A stretch of 64,000 nucleotides of DNA from Dyella lutea (GCF_024158035.1 NZ_JAMZEK010000001.1:813416-877415); one strand, 5' to 3'. Positions 1 through 9,338 are shown, counted from the stretch's first letter. The notes: generated by a model not told the origin, from the sequence alone. Translations and numbers: made by a program.

Positions 1-274
1 GCGCCATGTGGTGCTCGCAGTGGCTCTCGAACTCGATGTCGCGCAGCACCACCATTTCGTCGTAGCCCTCGACTTCCTCGAAGGTGCGCTTGAGGTAATC
101 GGCAGGGTCTTCCACGTAGCCGGAGAACCAGTCGCCGTACGCCTTCACCACGCGCTTGGGCGTGTCGAGCAGGCCTTCGCGCGACGGGTCGTCGCCGGCC
201 CAGCGCAGCAGGGTGCGCACGGCCTCCTCGGCCTGCTCGCGGGTGACGTCGTTGCGCGTGGGATGGTCGCTCAT
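1..274 (-). CDS. folE: GTP cyclohydrolase I, N-terminal part (cut by window edge)
   Basis: FolE converts GTP to 7,8-dihydroneopterin triphosphate, the first step of folate biosynthesis, in the cytoplasm. Only the first 91 residues are in the window; the C-terminal half lies beyond base 1. The start ATG is at 274. The helical N-terminal segment contains the typical [10 protein letters not shown] stretch (residues 38-46), and the visible end carries the family's zinc-binding loop HCEHHM, with Cys86 and His88/His89. Nothing in the visible part is broken. The next gene, at 461, is divergent. Confidence 0.93.
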   Translation of the reverse strand, partial: MSDHPTRNDVTREQAEEAVRTLLRWAGDDPSREGLLDTPKRVVKAYGDWFSGYVEDPADYLKRTFEEVEGYDEMVVLRDIEFESHCEHHMA

Positions 275-460
275 GCGTGTTCCTGGATCAGATCAAGCGG
301 GAGAGTTTAGCGGGATGCCTTCGGACCGGGGTCGGCCGGGGCCGAATGAGGGGCGAGTTGGAGGCATACGTGGGGCGTTGCTGGTCGGATGCGAAACGAC
401 GCGTTGTCGTCCCCGTCGGGCGAGCCTAGACTCGCGGCTCATCCACGAAAGGAGTCGATG

Positions 461-1306
461 ATGAAGCATGCTGCTCTGATCCTGCTTGGTTCCCTGGTGG
501 CGTGCGGTGTCGCGCATGCCGATGCCCGTGCCGTGCGCAGGACCGCCGAGGCCAGCATGCTGGTGACCGGCCATGTTCAGGTGAAGCCGGACGGCACGAT
601 GCAGGGCTACACCATCGATCACTGGCAGGCCTTGCCGGCACCGGTGCGGGCCTTGATCGGCAAACTGCTGCCGCAGTGGACGTTTCAGCCCACCGGTTCG
701 GACAGTCAGGTGGTCGATTCGTCGATGAGCCTGCGGGTACTGGCGCGCCCTCAGGATGACGGAAGCTACAAGCTGACCATCGCGGGCAGCTCGTTCGGTG
801 GTCCGCCCAATCCCGGCGAGGCGGTTGCGCTGCTCACGCGCAGGGCACCCATCTATCCGCGCGGCGCCGCCAAAGCAGGTGTCTCGGGCACCGTCTATCT
901 TCTGGTGCAGGTGGGACGGGATGGCCACGTGCTCGATGCCATCGCCGAACAGGTGAACCTCGACCAGTACGGCACCGAACTGCAGATGCGCTATTTCCGC
1001 CGACTGCTGGCGGATGCATCGCTGGATGCCGCCCATGCCTGGACATTCCGCATACCTACCGTCGGGCCCCGGGCCGGCGCGCCGTTCTGGGTCGCGCGCA
1101 TACCTGTGCACTTCAACCTGGGTGGCGAGGGTGGCCCCGGCAAGGATATGGCCTACGGTCACTGGCAGCGCTACATCCCCGGCCCGCGTGAGCAGGCGCC
1201 GTGGGCTGGCAAGCGTCTGGCCGAGGGTGCGCCCGATGCAGTGCCGAACGGCAGCACGCAGACCCTGGGTGCCGGTCTGCGTCTCAAGTCGCCGATGGGC
1301 AGCTAG
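461..1306 (+). CDS. exported TonB-C-terminal-like protein
   Basis: A protein of about 281 residues with an N-terminal signal sequence (hydrophobic residues about 4-19). The residues LVAC could be a lipobox, or signal peptidase I could cut after AHA, so lipoprotein versus periplasmic location is undecided. The middle part (about residues 125-225) resembles the C-terminal domain of energy-transducing TonB proteins: PIYPRGAAKAGVSGTV followed by a V-x-V-G-x-D-G-x-V strand. It lacks the membrane anchor plus proline-rich spacer of a true TonB. Two ATGs are adjacent (458 and 461); the second has AAAGGAG at a better spacing. The substrate or partner is unknown. It ends convergently, overlapping the next gene by 4 bases. 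Confidence 0.7.
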   Translation: MKHAALILLGSLVACGVAHADARAVRRTAEASMLVTGHVQVKPDGTMQGYTIDHWQALPAPVRALIGKLLPQWTFQPTGSDSQVVDSSMSLRVLARPQDDGSYKLTIAGSSFGGPPNPGEAVALLTRRAPIYPRGAAKAGVSGTVYLLVQVGRDGHVLDAIAEQVNLDQYGTELQMRYFRRLLADASLDAAHAWTFRIPTVGPRAGAPFWVARIPVHFNLGGEGGPGKDMAYGHWQRYIPGPREQAPWAGKRLAEGAPDAVPNGSTQTLGAGLRLKSPMGS

Positions 1307-1893
1307 CGGTGGTCGCCCGGTAGGCCGGTCGGCCCCAGCAGTCGCCGCTCGATCGGCGCGCACAGCCTGGTGACCAGCAACGCGGCGACTGCGCCCATCA
1401 CCACCTCGCCGAGGCGGAACAGCGCGAACTGCAGGAAGGTGCCCGCGTGCGGCACCAGCATCACGATGGTCACGGTGACGCCGGCCACGCGTCCGGCGGC
1501 ACCGAGGTCGAGCATCCAGCACAGCGTCAGGCCGACCACCAGGGCCAGCGCGTAGGCGGGAAACTGGTTGTGCACCAGCGCCGCGGCGGCGATTCCGACC
1601 ACACCGCCGATGATCGCCCCGATGAACTGGTCGCGCGAGGAATGGCTCACTTCCGCATAGCTGGCCTGGGTCACCGAGATCGCGGTGATCGCCGCCCAGA
1701 AACCCTGCGTGAGCCCCACCGCCAGCGCGCCGTAGTAGCCGAGCGCGGCGGCGGCGACGGCGCGCAACGCATAGGCCAGCCCGGTCAGCAGCCGGTCGCG
1801 CCGCGACAGCGCGCGGCGTAGCTGCGCCACCTCCTCGCCCACCTGCTCGACGCGCCGGAGCAGCTCGGCCAGCGGGCGCGGGGTCTCGCTCAC
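1303..1893 (-). CDS. FUSC/aromatic-acid-exporter-like membrane protein
   Basis: A 196-residue integral membrane protein. After a charged N-terminal helix (about 1-30) there are five or six hydrophobic segments, with the pattern GLTQGFWAAITAISVTQ followed by SRDQFIGAIIGGVVG. That pattern is typical of the N-terminal half of FUSC (fusaric acid/aromatic acid exporter) membrane domains. It is much shorter than full exporters, so it may be a half-size member. The start is a GTG that overlaps the rmuC stop (GTGA), which implies translational coupling. Substrate unknown. Confidence 0.65.
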   Translation of the reverse strand: MSETPRPLAELLRRVEQVGEEVAQLRRALSRRDRLLTGLAYALRAVAAAALGYYGALAVGLTQGFWAAITAISVTQASYAEVSHSSRDQFIGAIIGGVVGIAAAALVHNQFPAYALALVVGLTLCWMLDLGAAGRVAGVTVTIVMLVPHAGTFLQFALFRLGEVVMGAVAALLVTRLCAPIERRLLGPTGLPGDHR

Positions 1894-3320
1894 GCGTCGT
1901 TGTCCGCTTCGCTCTCGCCGTTGCCGAGCAGGCCCGAGGCATCCTCGCCCGGCAGCGATTCCACGTCGCGCAGCTTGCGTTCGATCGCGCGCGTGCGCAC
2001 GCCGGTCTGGTCGATCTGCTTGCTGGCCTGGTCGAGCTTGTTCTTCACGTTGTCCAGCACGTCGCCGAACTTGCCGAACTCGGTCTTGGCCGCGCCGAGG
2101 ATGCGCCATACCTCCGACGAGCGCTTCTCGATCGCCACCGTGCGGAATCCGACCTGCAGGCTGGTCAGCAGCGCCAGCAGGGTGGTCGGGCCGGCCAGGG
2201 TGATGCGGTGCTCGCGCTGCATCGCCTCGAACAGGCCGGGCCGGCGCAGCACCTCGGCGTACAGGCCCTCGGTGGGCAGGAACAGCACGGCGAACTCGGT
2301 GCTGTGCGGCGGCGCCACGTACTTGGTGCGGATCCGCTTGGCCTCCTCGCGCACGCGGCGCTCCAGCGCGTCGCCCGCTGCGCGGGCGGCGTCGGCGTCG
2401 GCGCGTTCCTGCGCGTCGAGCAGGCGCTCGTAGTCCTCGCGCGGGAACTTGGCGTCGATCGGCAGCCACACCGGCGCTTCCGGACTGGAGCCGGGAAACT
2501 TCACCGCGAACTCCACCCGTTCGGCACTGCCCGGCACGGTGGCCACATTGGCGGCGTACTGGTCCGGCGTGAACACCTGCTCGAGCAGGCCGGCCAGCTG
2601 CACCTCGCCGAACACGCCGCGGGACTTCACATTGGTCAGCACCCGCTGCAGGCCGCCGACGTCGGCGGCGAGCTTGGTCATGTCGCCCAGGCCCTGGTGC
2701 ACCTGCGCCAGCATCCTGGTGACGTTGCCGAAGCTCTCGGTCAGTCGCGTCTCCAGCGTGGCATGCAGTTTCTCGTCGACGGTGGCGCGCATCTTCTCCA
2801 GCTGCTGCGCGTTGTCCTGCTGCAGCGCCTTGAGCTGGGCGTCGAGGGTGCCGCGTACCTCGACCATACGGCGCTCGTTGCCCTCGGCCACCGCGGCCAG
2901 CCGCGCCTGCATCTGCTCGCCGAACTGGCCGAGGGTCTGGCGCTGGTCCTCGCGGGACTTGCGGGCGTCCTCGGCCAAGCCGTTGCGCAGCGCCTCCAGG
3001 CCGCGCTCGGTGCGGTCGGTGAGGGTGGCCAGCCGCTGGCCGAACGCATCGATGCGCTCCAACTGCTGCTGCGATACCGCACCAAGCTGCTCGCCGACGT
3101 GCTGACGGAAGCGGTCGAAGCCCTGCTGCAGTTCCTCGCGACCGGCGCGTTGTTCCTCACGCAGCACGCGTTGCAGGCGCTCGTTGTCGTCCTTCAGCGC
3201 GTCCAGCCGCGCGGCGAGGTCGGTGTCGCCCCGCCCGCGCAGGAGCAGCACCAGTTGCAGCACCAGCCCGGCCAATGCGACCAGCAGCAGGGCGACGAGG
3301 AGGATCCTTTCGGGAGACAT
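1890..3320 (-). CDS. rmuC: DNA recombination protein RmuC
   Basis: RmuC limits recombination at inverted repeats in E. coli and carries a nuclease-like core; its exact reaction is not settled. The 476-residue product has one N-terminal membrane helix (about residues 5-25), a long Ala/Glu/Arg-rich coiled coil (about 35-200) and the conserved RmuC domain (about 210-440) containing GVFGEVQLAGLLEQ, LPIDAKFPREDYERL and LFLPTEGLYAEV. Length and order fit the family. The chosen ATG (3320) has GGAA six bases upstream; an in-frame ATG at 3332 would add four residues. It is co-transcribed with the FUSC-like gene downstream. Confidence 0.9.
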   Translation of the reverse strand: MSPERILLVALLLVALAGLVLQLVLLLRGRGDTDLAARLDALKDDNERLQRVLREEQRAGREELQQGFDRFRQHVGEQLGAVSQQQLERIDAFGQRLATLTDRTERGLEALRNGLAEDARKSREDQRQTLGQFGEQMQARLAAVAEGNERRMVEVRGTLDAQLKALQQDNAQQLEKMRATVDEKLHATLETRLTESFGNVTRMLAQVHQGLGDMTKLAADVGGLQRVLTNVKSRGVFGEVQLAGLLEQVFTPDQYAANVATVPGSAERVEFAVKFPGSSPEAPVWLPIDAKFPREDYERLLDAQERADADAARAAGDALERRVREEAKRIRTKYVAPPHSTEFAVLFLPTEGLYAEVLRRPGLFEAMQREHRITLAGPTTLLALLTSLQVGFRTVAIEKRSSEVWRILGAAKTEFGKFGDVLDNVKNKLDQASKQIDQTGVRTRAIERKLRDVESLPGEDASGLLGNGESEADNDA

Positions 3321-3489
3321 CGGTGATTCCATGGAGCACGAGACGCGAAGTCTACGCGCTGCCGTCTCGGATCCGGAGACGCCTGGTCGGCATGTGCCGT
3401 TGGTCGCTGTGCCTTTGGGCCGATGCGGCCGTTGCGCGTGGACGGCGATGCTGTGCGTCCTGCCCGAACGGGTGAATCGGAGCGATGGC

Positions 3490-5334
3490 GTGTCGCGAAG
3501 CTGGTCGAACTGGGCGCTGGTCGCCATCTGCATGGTGGCGATGCCGCTGCATGCCACCGATACCGCGGCGGTGCTGGCCCGCGCCAGGGCGGCCAGCGGC
3601 GGCGACCGCTGGAACACGGTGGGCGGCATCGAGATGCGGGGCCGGCTCGAGGCCAGCGGCCTGGCCGGCGAGGTCGTCGAATGGCAGGACCCGCGCACCG
3701 GGCGCTGGGCCAGTCGTGGCCGACTCGGCCAGCTGCAGCGGGCCGAAGGCTATGACGGTAGCAGCTCCTGGCAGCGCGATCCGGGCGGCGAGGTGAGCCG
3801 CACCACCGGTGCCAGCGAGCAGGCCCATGCCCGCACGGAAGCCTGGCTGGTCGCGCGCGGCTACTGGTTCCCCACGCGCTGGCCGGCGCAACTCGGCGCC
3901 GCCGAGTCGCGGAGCGAGGACGGCCGTCGCTACGAGGTGATCCGCGCCACCCCACGCGACGGCGTGGCGGTGGAGCTGTGGTTCGACCAGGCCAGCGGCC
4001 TGCTGGTGCGCACGCGCATGCGGCAGGGGCTGGACAGGCGCACCACCCGCTACGCCGACTGGCGCACGGTGGACGGGGTGCGGCTGCCGTTCCGCCGCGT
4101 GGAAGATCGCGGCGACCCGCGCACGGTGCAGCGGCTGACCTTGCACGAAGTGGCGATCCATCGCCCGGTACGCGACGCGCTCTATGCCGCCCCGGCGATG
4201 GACGACAGCGTGCGCATCGACAACGCCCGCGGCGTCGCCACGGTGCCGCTGCAGGTGATCAACAACCACCTGTTCGTCGACGCCCGCATCAACGGCCAGC
4301 CGGTGCACCTGCTGGTGGATACCGGTGGCTTCAACCTGCTCACGCCCGCCGCCGCGCGCCGACTGGGCCTGGCGACCGAGGGGCGGATGCGCGGTCGCGG
4401 CGCCGGTCAGAAGCAGACCGACGTCGCGCTGGCGCGTGCCGGCACGCTGCGGCTGGGCGACGCGCTGATGGAAAAGCCGGTGCTCTACGTGATCGACCTG
4501 GGCCGGCTCGACCAGGTCGAGGGCACGCGGGTCGACGGCCTGGTCGGCTACGAACTATTCCGCCGTTTTGGTGTGACCATCGATTACGCCGCGCACACGC
4601 TGACACTGGTCCGGCCGGACCGTTTCCAGCCACCGGCCGGGGCGGCGATGCTGCCGTTTACCCTGGACGAGCGCATCCCGCTGGTCCACGGCACGCTCGA
4701 CGGCGTGCCGATGCGGGTCAGCATCGACACCGGCTCGCGTTCCACGGTGACCCTGCATGCGCCGTTCGCGCGCCGCCACGACCTGGTCGCGCGCTACCAC
4801 GCGGCGGCCGAGGCGGTGGTGGGGTGGGGCGTCGGCGGGGCCTCCTACGGACGCCCGGCGCGGCTGGGGAGGCTTGACCTGGGCGGCATCCCGCTCGGCG
4901 GGCTGGTCGGCGACATCTACGTGCGCGACAGCGGCGCCTTCGCCGATCCGGACATCGACGCCAATGTGGGTGGTGGGCTGCTGCGCCGCTTCACCGTGGC
5001 GTTCGACTACGCACACAGCCGCATGTACCTCAAACCCAATGCGGACGCCCGTCGCCCTGACGACTATGACCGCTGCGGCTGCTGGCTGCTCGCCGACGGC
5101 GATCGACTGGAAGTGGCAGCGGTCACCGGAGCCGCGGCGGCCGCCGGGCTGGCGCTGGGCGACCGGATCACCGCGATCGGCGACGAGCCGGTCGGCCGAC
5201 GCAGTCTGGACGCCTGGCGCCAGCGGCTTCGCGAGCTGCCGGCGGGCACGCGGCTGCGGGTGGACTACCTGCGCGGCGGGCGCGCGGAGACGCTCGAACT
5301 GGTGCTGGCCGACCGGGTGCCGCCGCCGCGTTGA
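3490..5334 (+). CDS. exported protein with two retropepsin-like domains and a C-terminal PDZ domain
   Basis: About 614 residues. The GTG start at 3490 has GGAG seven bases upstream and is followed by a signal-peptide-like stretch (WALVAICMVAMPLHA), so the protein is probably periplasmic. After an N-terminal region of about 240 residues that I do not recognise come two aspartyl-protease half-domains. The first has LLVDTGGFNLL at about residue 277 and the second has VSIDTGSRSTV at about residue 412. A PDZ domain closes the protein (about 530-610; AGLALGDRITAIGD). Retropepsins act as dimers of one DTG domain each; two in one chain could form a pseudo-dimer. Substrate unknown. An alternative in-frame ATG lies at 3448. 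Confidence 0.75.
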   Translation: MSRSWSNWALVAICMVAMPLHATDTAAVLARARAASGGDRWNTVGGIEMRGRLEASGLAGEVVEWQDPRTGRWASRGRLGQLQRAEGYDGSSSWQRDPGGEVSRTTGASEQAHARTEAWLVARGYWFPTRWPAQLGAAESRSEDGRRYEVIRATPRDGVAVELWFDQASGLLVRTRMRQGLDRRTTRYADWRTVDGVRLPFRRVEDRGDPRTVQRLTLHEVAIHRPVRDALYAAPAMDDSVRIDNARGVATVPLQVINNHLFVDARINGQPVHLLVDTGGFNLLTPAAARRLGLATEGRMRGRGAGQKQTDVALARAGTLRLGDALMEKPVLYVIDLGRLDQVEGTRVDGLVGYELFRRFGVTIDYAAHTLTLVRPDRFQPPAGAAMLPFTLDERIPLVHGTLDGVPMRVSIDTGSRSTVTLHAPFARRHDLVARYHAAAEAVVGWGVGGASYGRPARLGRLDLGGIPLGGLVGDIYVRDSGAFADPDIDANVGGGLLRRFTVAFDYAHSRMYLKPNADARRPDDYDRCGCWLLADGDRLEVAAVTGAAAAAGLALGDRITAIGDEPVGRRSLDAWRQRLRELPAGTRLRVDYLRGGRAETLELVLADRVPPPR

Positions 5335-5365
5335 GCGACGCATCGCCGCGAGCCCACGGCGGTGC

Positions 5366-6538
5366 TCACAGCACCTTGCAGAACACCGCCTTCAGGTAGC
5401 GGCTTTCCGGCACGTCGGCGCGCACCGGGTGGTCCGGGCCGGCGCCGCGCACGTAGAGGATCTGGATCTCGCGGCCGGCGTTGAGCGACACCCTGCGCAG
5501 CATCTCCAGGAAATCCGCCTCGCTGACCAGGCCGGTGCACGAGCAGGTCAGCAGCAGGCCGCCGGGCGGGATCACGTCCAGCACCATGCGGTTCATCGCG
5601 AAGTATTTCTTCAGCGCGTCCATCACCCGGTTGCGGTCGCGGGTGAGCTTGGCCGGGTCGAGGATCACCGCGTCGTAGCTCTCGCCGCGGGCTACCGCCG
5701 CGCGCACCCAGTCGAAGATGTCCGCCTGCTCGAAGGCGATGTCCAAGTGGTTTGCCGCCGCGTTGGCGCGGGCGATCTCCAGGATGCCAGCGTCCATGTC
5801 CACGCCGATCGCCGACTGCGCGCCGACGGCCATCGCGTGCACGGCGAAGCCGCCGGCGTTGCAGCACAGGTCGAGCACGCGGCGGCCCTTCGCCAGTTCG
5901 GCGAAGCGGCGGCGGTTGTCACGCTGGTCGGCGAAGAAGCCGGTCTTGTGGCCCAGCCCCGGCGCCGCATGGAAGGCCAGGCCGTGCTCGTGCACCTCGA
6001 CCGGCTGCGGCGGCTCGGGGCTGCGGCAGTCGAAGGATTCCTGCTTCTGCACGTGGTTCTCGGCGAACCAGTACAGCCGCGCGTCGGGAAAGTGCGCGAG
6101 CAGGGCGGCGTGGATCGCCTCGCGGAACTTCCACATGCCGGCGGCGAAATACTCCACCACCAGGATGTCGGCGTAGCGGTCGACGATCAGGCCCGAGAGC
6201 CCGTCGCCCTCGCTGTGCACCACGCGCCAGGCGTCGCTGGCACCGTCCAGTTGCAGCCAGTCGCGGCGCAGCTGCACCGCCACGCCGATGCGGCGGGCGA
6301 TCCAGTCGGCGTCGATGGTCTCGTCGTCCCTGTTGCTCAGAATACGCAGCGCGATGCGCGCATGGCCGTTCCAGAAGCCGCGGCCGACGAAGCGGCCCTT
6401 GGCATCGACTACCTCGACCACGCTACCCGGCGGCAGCCGGCCCTCCGGCTTGTGCACCTGCGCCGACCACACCCACGGGTGGCCGGGCGTGCGGTCGGAC
6501 TTGAGCTGGATGACGGGGAGCGTGGCGGGCGTGTTCAT
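5366..6538 (-). CDS. rlmI: 23S rRNA (cytosine-C5) methyltransferase RlmI-type
   Basis: A SAM-dependent methyltransferase of the RlmI/YccW family, which makes m5C in 23S rRNA in E. coli. The 390 residues comprise an N-terminal PUA domain (about 5-75), the RlmI-like middle region ending in GHKTGFFADQRDNR (197-209), the SAM-binding loop VLDLCCNAGGFA (221-232), the DPAK motif (294-297) and TCSCTG (331-336) with the likely catalytic cysteine. Length is normal. The start ATG at 6538 lies just before PATLPVIQLK. It stands alone between two plus-strand genes. Confidence 0.88.
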   Translation of the reverse strand: MNTPATLPVIQLKSDRTPGHPWVWSAQVHKPEGRLPPGSVVEVVDAKGRFVGRGFWNGHARIALRILSNRDDETIDADWIARRIGVAVQLRRDWLQLDGASDAWRVVHSEGDGLSGLIVDRYADILVVEYFAAGMWKFREAIHAALLAHFPDARLYWFAENHVQKQESFDCRSPEPPQPVEVHEHGLAFHAAPGLGHKTGFFADQRDNRRRFAELAKGRRVLDLCCNAGGFAVHAMAVGAQSAIGVDMDAGILEIARANAAANHLDIAFEQADIFDWVRAAVARGESYDAVILDPAKLTRDRNRVMDALKKYFAMNRMVLDVIPPGGLLLTCSCTGLVSEADFLEMLRRVSLNAGREIQILYVRGAGPDHPVRADVPESRYLKAVFCKVL

Positions 6539-6626
6539 CGGGGAATGATAGCTGGCGCCATCGGCGTTGTCGGCGGAGCGCACCTTCTGGTCAACTAGCC
6601 GAAGACCCAAGGCAAGGAGCGCACTG

Positions 6627-7430
6627 ATGACATGGGCATTCGTTCGGGGCTGCATGCTGGGGGTGGGGCTTGTGCTCGGCGCCCCCGCGATCGCCGCCGT
6701 GCCGGCTCAAGGCAAGGCGTCCTCGGGACTCGACAAGCTGCTGAACATGGAGGGTATCGACGGCAGCTACGCCATTACCTATCGAGATGCCGAGGGCAAG
6801 GCGATCGCGCGCGCGGCATTCATCACCGCGGTGTTCGACCATCACGGCACTTTCAGCTTCGACCACGATCCGGCGAAACACACGGCCGACCTGCGACTCA
6901 ATCGCCCCGGGAGCCAGGCTGCCCTGCTGGCTAAGGCCGCGGCGTCCAGCGCGCATGCGCGCGGAGCGATGCTCAAGTCCGGTCAGGCATGGCCGGCATT
7001 CCGGCTTGCCGATCTGCAGGGGCGCACGGTCGACGCGGCGTCACTGCGCGGCCACACCACGCTGATCAATTTCTACTTTTCGCAGTGCGCGCCGTGCATT
7101 CAGGAGACGCCCGTCCTGACCGCCTATGCGCACGGACATCCGGAGGTATCGGTGCTCGCCGTCACCTTCGACGATGCCGGAACCACCCGCGATTACGTCG
7201 CCAAACACCACTTCGGCTGGCCGGTACTGCCGGATGCCATGCCGTTGATCGAGTCTGTCGGCGTGAGCGCCTACCCTGCCATGGCGGTGGTCGGACCGGA
7301 CGGCCGCGTCCTGCGCATGGCGCTATCGTCGGATATCGACCCGGGCCACGCCCTGACGGTGGCCGCGTTGTCGAGTTGGGTGGCCGGCGCGCAAGCGCCA
7401 GCCTCCCGCAACCATCCCATCGGGCGCTGA
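6627..7430 (+). CDS. exported TlpA/thioredoxin-like protein
   Basis: A 267-residue protein with a signal peptide (residues 1 to about 24, ending APAIAA) and a C-terminal thioredoxin fold. The redox motif is C154-A-P-C157 in INFYFSQCAPCIQE, with the cis-Pro loop at VSAYPAMAVV. Members of this group reduce or exchange disulfides in the periplasm; the partner is unknown. About 90 residues between the signal peptide and the thioredoxin domain are not recognised. The start has AAGGAG eight bases upstream. Confidence 0.8.
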   Translation: MTWAFVRGCMLGVGLVLGAPAIAAVPAQGKASSGLDKLLNMEGIDGSYAITYRDAEGKAIARAAFITAVFDHHGTFSFDHDPAKHTADLRLNRPGSQAALLAKAAASSAHARGAMLKSGQAWPAFRLADLQGRTVDAASLRGHTTLINFYFSQCAPCIQETPVLTAYAHGHPEVSVLAVTFDDAGTTRDYVAKHHFGWPVLPDAMPLIESVGVSAYPAMAVVGPDGRVLRMALSSDIDPGHALTVAALSSWVAGAQAPASRNHPIGR

Positions 7431-7438
7431 CCAGCCGA

Positions 7439-7774
7439 TCACTCGGCCTGCATCACCGCCAGTTCGTTGCCGTGCGGGTCGCGGAACTGGAAGCGGCGGC
7501 CGCCGGGGAAGCCGAAGATCGGCCGCACTACGGTGCCGCCGGCCGCGGTGACGGCGGCCAGCGCGGCCTCCAGATCATCCACCTGGACCACCGGCAGCGG
7601 CGCGGCCGGCGCCTCGCTGGCGTCGCCCTGCAGGCCGACGTCGACGTCGCCGGTGGTGGTCGCCGCGTAGGTTGGGCCGAAGTCGGCGAGCGCCCAGCCG
7701 AAGGCCTGGGTGTAGAAGGCCTTGGACGCCGCAATGTCGGCGGCGGGCAGCTCGATGTAGCAGGGTCGTGCCAT
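7439..7774 (-). CDS. VOC-family (glyoxalase/bleomycin-resistance fold) protein
   Basis: A 111-residue single-domain protein of the vicinal-oxygen-chelate superfamily. It begins with the usual strand-helix (YIELPAADIAASKAFYTQAFGWAL), has a second half with a VDDLEAALAAVTAAGG helix, and ends GRRFQFRDPHGNELAVMQ, which holds the family's typical DPxGN motif. Most such proteins bind a metal and act on small molecules or confer resistance; the substrate here cannot be read from sequence. It is convergent with the thioredoxin-like gene (8 bases between stops). Confidence 0.8.
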   Translation of the reverse strand: MARPCYIELPAADIAASKAFYTQAFGWALADFGPTYAATTTGDVDVGLQGDASEAPAAPLPVVQVDDLEAALAAVTAAGGTVVRPIFGFPGGRRFQFRDPHGNELAVMQAE

Positions 7775-7812
7775 GAAACCTCTCCTTGGTGGTTGACGAT
7801 CGTTCCGGAAGA

Positions 7813-8250
7813 TCAGCGCAGCTTGAGCACCAGCCAGGACAGCAGCGCCAGCAGGTTGAGGCCGATCCGCGACACGCCGGGTCCAGCCACCGCCAGCACG
7901 AAGCCGTGCGAGCCGATGTGGTAGTCCAGCCCCAGCCGCATGCCGTCGTGGATCACCGCGAACACGTTGACGAAGCCACCCGCGTGCAGCGCGTAGCTGA
8001 ACACCGGGGTGGCGATCAGCGGCAGCTGCAGCAGCTGCGCCACGCGCGACAGCGACACACCGCGCTCGCTGCCTTCCAGCAGCAGCACGCCCGCGATGAG
8101 GATGAAGCCGAACAGCGCCAGGCCGATCAGCGCCATCAGCGTTTCGTAGGTGGAACCCAGCGGCAGCAACCGGCGGATCATCGCCACCACGCCGAGGAAG
8201 CCGCCGGCCACTTCGAGGATGCCGATCAGGCGGAACAGGAACGAACGCAT
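7813..8250 (-). CDS. four-helix integral membrane protein of unknown function
   Basis: 145 residues, almost wholly hydrophobic, with four predicted membrane helices (about residues 7-27, 38-60, 74-95 and 115-142). I recognise no catalytic motif. The ATG at 8250 is the natural start; upstream of it lies a REP-like inverted repeat, so read-through from the next gene is unlikely. It may form a unit with the VOC gene downstream. Confidence 0.6.
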   Translation of the reverse strand: MRSFLFRLIGILEVAGGFLGVVAMIRRLLPLGSTYETLMALIGLALFGFILIAGVLLLEGSERGVSLSRVAQLLQLPLIATPVFSYALHAGGFVNVFAVIHDGMRLGLDYHIGSHGFVLAVAGPGVSRIGLNLLALLSWLVLKLR

Positions 8251-8282
8251 GCAGTGCTCCGGAACAAAGGGAAATGGTTCTT

Positions 8283-8364
8283 GCAGGAGCGACCTTGGTC
8301 GCGATGTTCTTGCGGTTGCTGAGACAGCAAGAGCCAAAAGCATCGCGCCCGAGGGCGCTCCTAC
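8283..8364. repeat. REP-like inverted repeat, type A copy 1
   Basis: Two arms in opposite orientation (8283-8306 and 8341-8364) separated by about 34 bases. Each arm has a conserved outer end GGAGCG/CGCTCC and an inner GCGATG/CATCGC, and each can form a small hairpin. The same design recurs at 25941-26016 and 27951-28033. It lies between two minus-strand genes and ends 14 bases before the kinase stop codon. Confidence 0.75.
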
Positions 8365-8377
8365 CTGAGGTAGCGCA

Positions 8378-9325
8378 TCATTCCAGATCGTCGGCCAGTT
8401 CGTGCAGGTCTGTGACGTGCTGCTCCCACCAGCGCGGCTCGGCCACGAACGGGAACGCCAGCGGGAACGCCGGATCGTGCCAGCGCTGGGCGATCCAGCC
8501 GGCGTGGTGTACCTGGCGCATCGCACGCAGCGCCGGCACCAGCGCCAGCTCGGCCGGGTCGAAGTCGCGCATGCTGTTGTACCCCTCGAGCAGGGCCTCC
8601 ATCGCCGCTTCGTCGTTGGCCAGCATCCACAGGTCCTGCACGGCCGGGCCGCTGCGCGCGTCGTCGAGGTCGACGAAGTGCGGGCCGGCGTCGGTCCACA
8701 GCACGTTGCCGGGGTGGCAGTCGCCATGCAGGCGCAGCGTGCGTATCGGGCCGACCGCCTCGAGCCGATCGGCCACGGCCTGGTCGAGCCGGTCGGTGGC
8801 GGCGCGGTAGGCGCCTTCCAGCGAGGGCGGCAGCAGCGGCGAAGCCAGCACGGCGGCCACCGGCGCGGCGATCATCGTGGCGCGGTCCAGCCGGCCGCGA
8901 TGCGCGAACGGCGCGCGCGCACCGACGGTGTGGATACGGGCGATCAGCCGGCCCAGCCACTCCAGCTGGTCGCGCGATTCCAGCGACGGCGCGCGGCCGC
9001 CGTGGCGCGGCGCCAGCGCATAGCGGTAGCCGCCGTGCTGCAGCAGGCTGCGGCCGTCGAAGCGCAGCGGCGCGACCACCGGGATCTCCGCGTCGGCCAG
9101 TTCCTGCGCGAAGGCGTGCTCCTCCTCGATCGCCGCATCGCTCCAGCGGCCGGGCCGGTAGAACTTGGCGATCACCGGCGCGGCATCCTCGATGCCGACC
9201 TGCCACACGCGGTTCTCGTAGCTGTTCAGCGCCAGCAGGCGGCCGTCCGGCCACAGCCGGCAGGCGGCGACGGCATCCAGCACCAGGTCGGGGGTGAGCT
9301 GCGCGTAGGGCGCTTCGTTCGGCAT
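8378..9325 (-). CDS. srkA: stress-response Ser/Thr kinase SrkA (YihE/RdoA) family
   Basis: A 315-residue protein kinase-like phosphotransferase. In E. coli the homologue protects against stress-induced death and works near the Cpx/DsbA system. Visible motifs are the SYENRVWQV nucleotide-loop segment (residues 35-43), a lysine in VIAKFYRPGRW (51-61), the catalytic loop HGDCHPGN (200-207, with Asp202 and Asn207) and the metal-binding VDLDDA (218-223). Length matches the family. The ATG at 9325 lies 13 bases after the thioesterase stop, so the two are probably co-transcribed. Confidence 0.88.
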   Translation of the reverse strand: MPNEAPYAQLTPDLVLDAVAACRLWPDGRLLALNSYENRVWQVGIEDAAPVIAKFYRPGRWSDAAIEEEHAFAQELADAEIPVVAPLRFDGRSLLQHGGYRYALAPRHGGRAPSLESRDQLEWLGRLIARIHTVGARAPFAHRGRLDRATMIAAPVAAVLASPLLPPSLEGAYRAATDRLDQAVADRLEAVGPIRTLRLHGDCHPGNVLWTDAGPHFVDLDDARSGPAVQDLWMLANDEAAMEALLEGYNSMRDFDPAELALVPALRAMRQVHHAGWIAQRWHDPAFPLAFPFVAEPRWWEQHVTDLHELADDLE

Positions 9326-9338
9326 CGGGGCGGGCGGC

